This document shows positions 5,871 to 6,364 of a stretch of DNA of 6,364 nt, in pieces. This DNA comes from an uncultured Methylocystaceae bacterium (GTDB lineage: Bacteria > Pseudomonadota > Alphaproteobacteria > Rhizobiales > Beijerinckiaceae). A program made the translations under genes and the position numbers. Below the pieces are notes generated by a model that had not been told where the DNA came from, did not search any database, and saw only the letters and a list, made by a program, of their open reading frames with translations. Location of the stretch: NCBI GenBank assembly GCA_945956975.1, contig CAMFKC010000144.1, positions 1 to 6,364 on the forward strand, read 5' to 3'. How positions within the stretch are numbered: position 1 is the first letter of the stretch; each line of letters begins with the position of its first letter.

Positions 5871-5958
5871 GTCATCGCGAGGAGCGTAGCGACGCGGCGA
5901 TCCATCCCGCGTTCTCTCGCGTCTCGGGAATGGGTTGCTTCGCTTCGCTCGCGATGGC
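5871..5958. repeat. Long palindromic dispersed-repeat element
   Basis: The two ends are inverted copies: CATCGCGAG (5873-5881) pairs perfectly with CTCGCGATG (5948-5956). Further in, CCATCCC (5902-5908) pairs with GGGAATGG (5926-5933) with one bulge, so the 88 bases can fold as one long imperfect hairpin. The pattern (GTCATCGCGAGGAGCG at one end, TTGCTTCGCTTCGCTCGCGA at the other) is that of a repeat widespread in Alphaproteobacteria intergenic regions, recognisable by spurious translations such as REERSDAAI and CFASLAM. It lies 30 bases past the smc stop, so it may shape the smc transcript end. Confidence 0.75.
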
Positions 5959-5987
5959 GGCGCGAGTGCTGGAACTGTGCCGCCAGC

Positions 5988-6364
5988 CTACTCCGCCGCC
6001 TCCAAAAACCGCTCGGCCTGCGCGAGATCCACCGACACGAGCTGGCTGACGCCGCGCTCGGCCATCGTCACGCCGAACAGCCGGTCCATGCGCGCCATCG
6101 TGATCGGATTATGCGTGATCGTCACGAAGCGCGTGTCGGTCTTCTTGCGCATCTCTTCGAGCAGATCGCAGAAGCGCTCGACGTTGGAATCGTCGAGGGG
6201 CGCGTCCACTTCGTCGAGCACGCAGATCGGCGAGGGATTGGTGAGGAAGACCGCGAAGATCAGGCTCATCGCCGTCAGCGCCTGCTCGCCGCCCGACAGC
6301 AGCGTCATCGTCTGCGGCTTCTTGCCCGGCGGGCGCGCGAGAATTTCAAGGCCCGCTTCGAGCG
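5988..6364 (-). CDS. smc: Chromosome segregation protein SMC, C-terminal fragment (cut by window edge)
   Basis: Only the last 124 residues are present; the start lies beyond the right edge. SMC is the dimeric ATPase of the ScpAB condensin complex that organises and separates chromosomes. The fragment is the C-terminal half of the split ATPase head: the lead-in GLEILARPPGKKPQT, the ABC signature LLSGGEQAL, Walker B (ICVLDEVDAPLDD) with its D-loop, and the switch histidine in VTITHNPITMARMDRLFGVTM. This combination is characteristic of bacterial SMC. The frame is open without interruption from the edge to a TAG at 5988-5990. The ATG at 6306-6308 is internal, not a start. The gene is followed by repeats rather than a co-directional gene, so it is probably the last gene of its unit. 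Confidence 0.96.
   Translation of the reverse strand, partial: LEAGLEILARPPGKKPQTMTLLSGGEQALTAMSLIFAVFLTNPSPICVLDEVDAPLDDSNVERFCDLLEEMRKKTDTRFVTITHNPITMARMDRLFGVTMAERGVSQLVSVDLAQAERFLEAAE

Larger units (their letters stand above)
5703..5987. other. Intergenic region between smc and the alcohol dehydrogenase
   Basis: These 285 bases hold the type B REP-like pair (5781-5845) and the long palindrome (5871-5958). The dehydrogenase promoter should lie between about 5703 and 5780, but I could not pick out convincing -35 and -10 boxes. Open frames crossing the region in all directions are short and made of repeat sequence or GC-rich shadow. Confidence 0.7.

Noticed and set aside
5693..6049. 118-codon open frame on the plus strand between the dehydrogenase and smc
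   Set aside because: Much of its translation comes from the dispersed palindrome (REERSDAAI, CFASLAM) and its end overlaps smc; it is a repeat artefact.

Overview
The window is a GC-rich, densely packed stretch of bacterial chromosome with seven protein-coding genes. GC-rich third positions, the protein families and the dispersed palindromic repeats suggest an alphaproteobacterium, probably of the order Hyphomicrobiales (Rhizobiales). I infer that placement from sequence character alone. I see no tRNA, rRNA, CRISPR array, insertion sequence or prophage gene. It is mainly a housekeeping region.

Layout, left to right. Positions 51-2356, minus strand, hold a two-gene ABC importer of the osmoprotectant (quaternary-amine) type. 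The ATPase is followed, with a 4-base ATGA overlap, by a single protein that fuses the permease to its substrate-binding domain. Positions 2476-3794, minus strand, hold a thiol-redox pair: an exported DsbD N-terminal-domain protein and a Prx5-type peroxiredoxin. A hairpin and a good promoter-like sequence lie between the peroxiredoxin and the ABC genes, which suggests two separate transcription units. Divergent from the redox pair is yqgE (3899-4516, plus strand). A zinc-dependent alcohol dehydrogenase (4641-5702, minus) converges on yqgE, and the 124 bases between their stops are largely filled by REP-like hairpin repeats. From 5988 to the window edge, minus strand, is the C-terminal end of SMC, the chromosome-condensation ATPase. 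The 285 bases between the dehydrogenase and smc hold a second REP-like pair and a longer palindromic element.

The most interesting non-coding signal is a family of short hairpins (stem, GAA-containing loop, stem, GGTCC foot). Two stem types carry the same foot, and both occur as inverted pairs with the feet pointing outward, as in bacterial REP/BIME elements. I found no sign of an undescribed multi-gene defence or metabolic system. The worthwhile points are the repeat family, a probable TTG start with its own promoter for the ABC ATPase, and some details of gene architecture.
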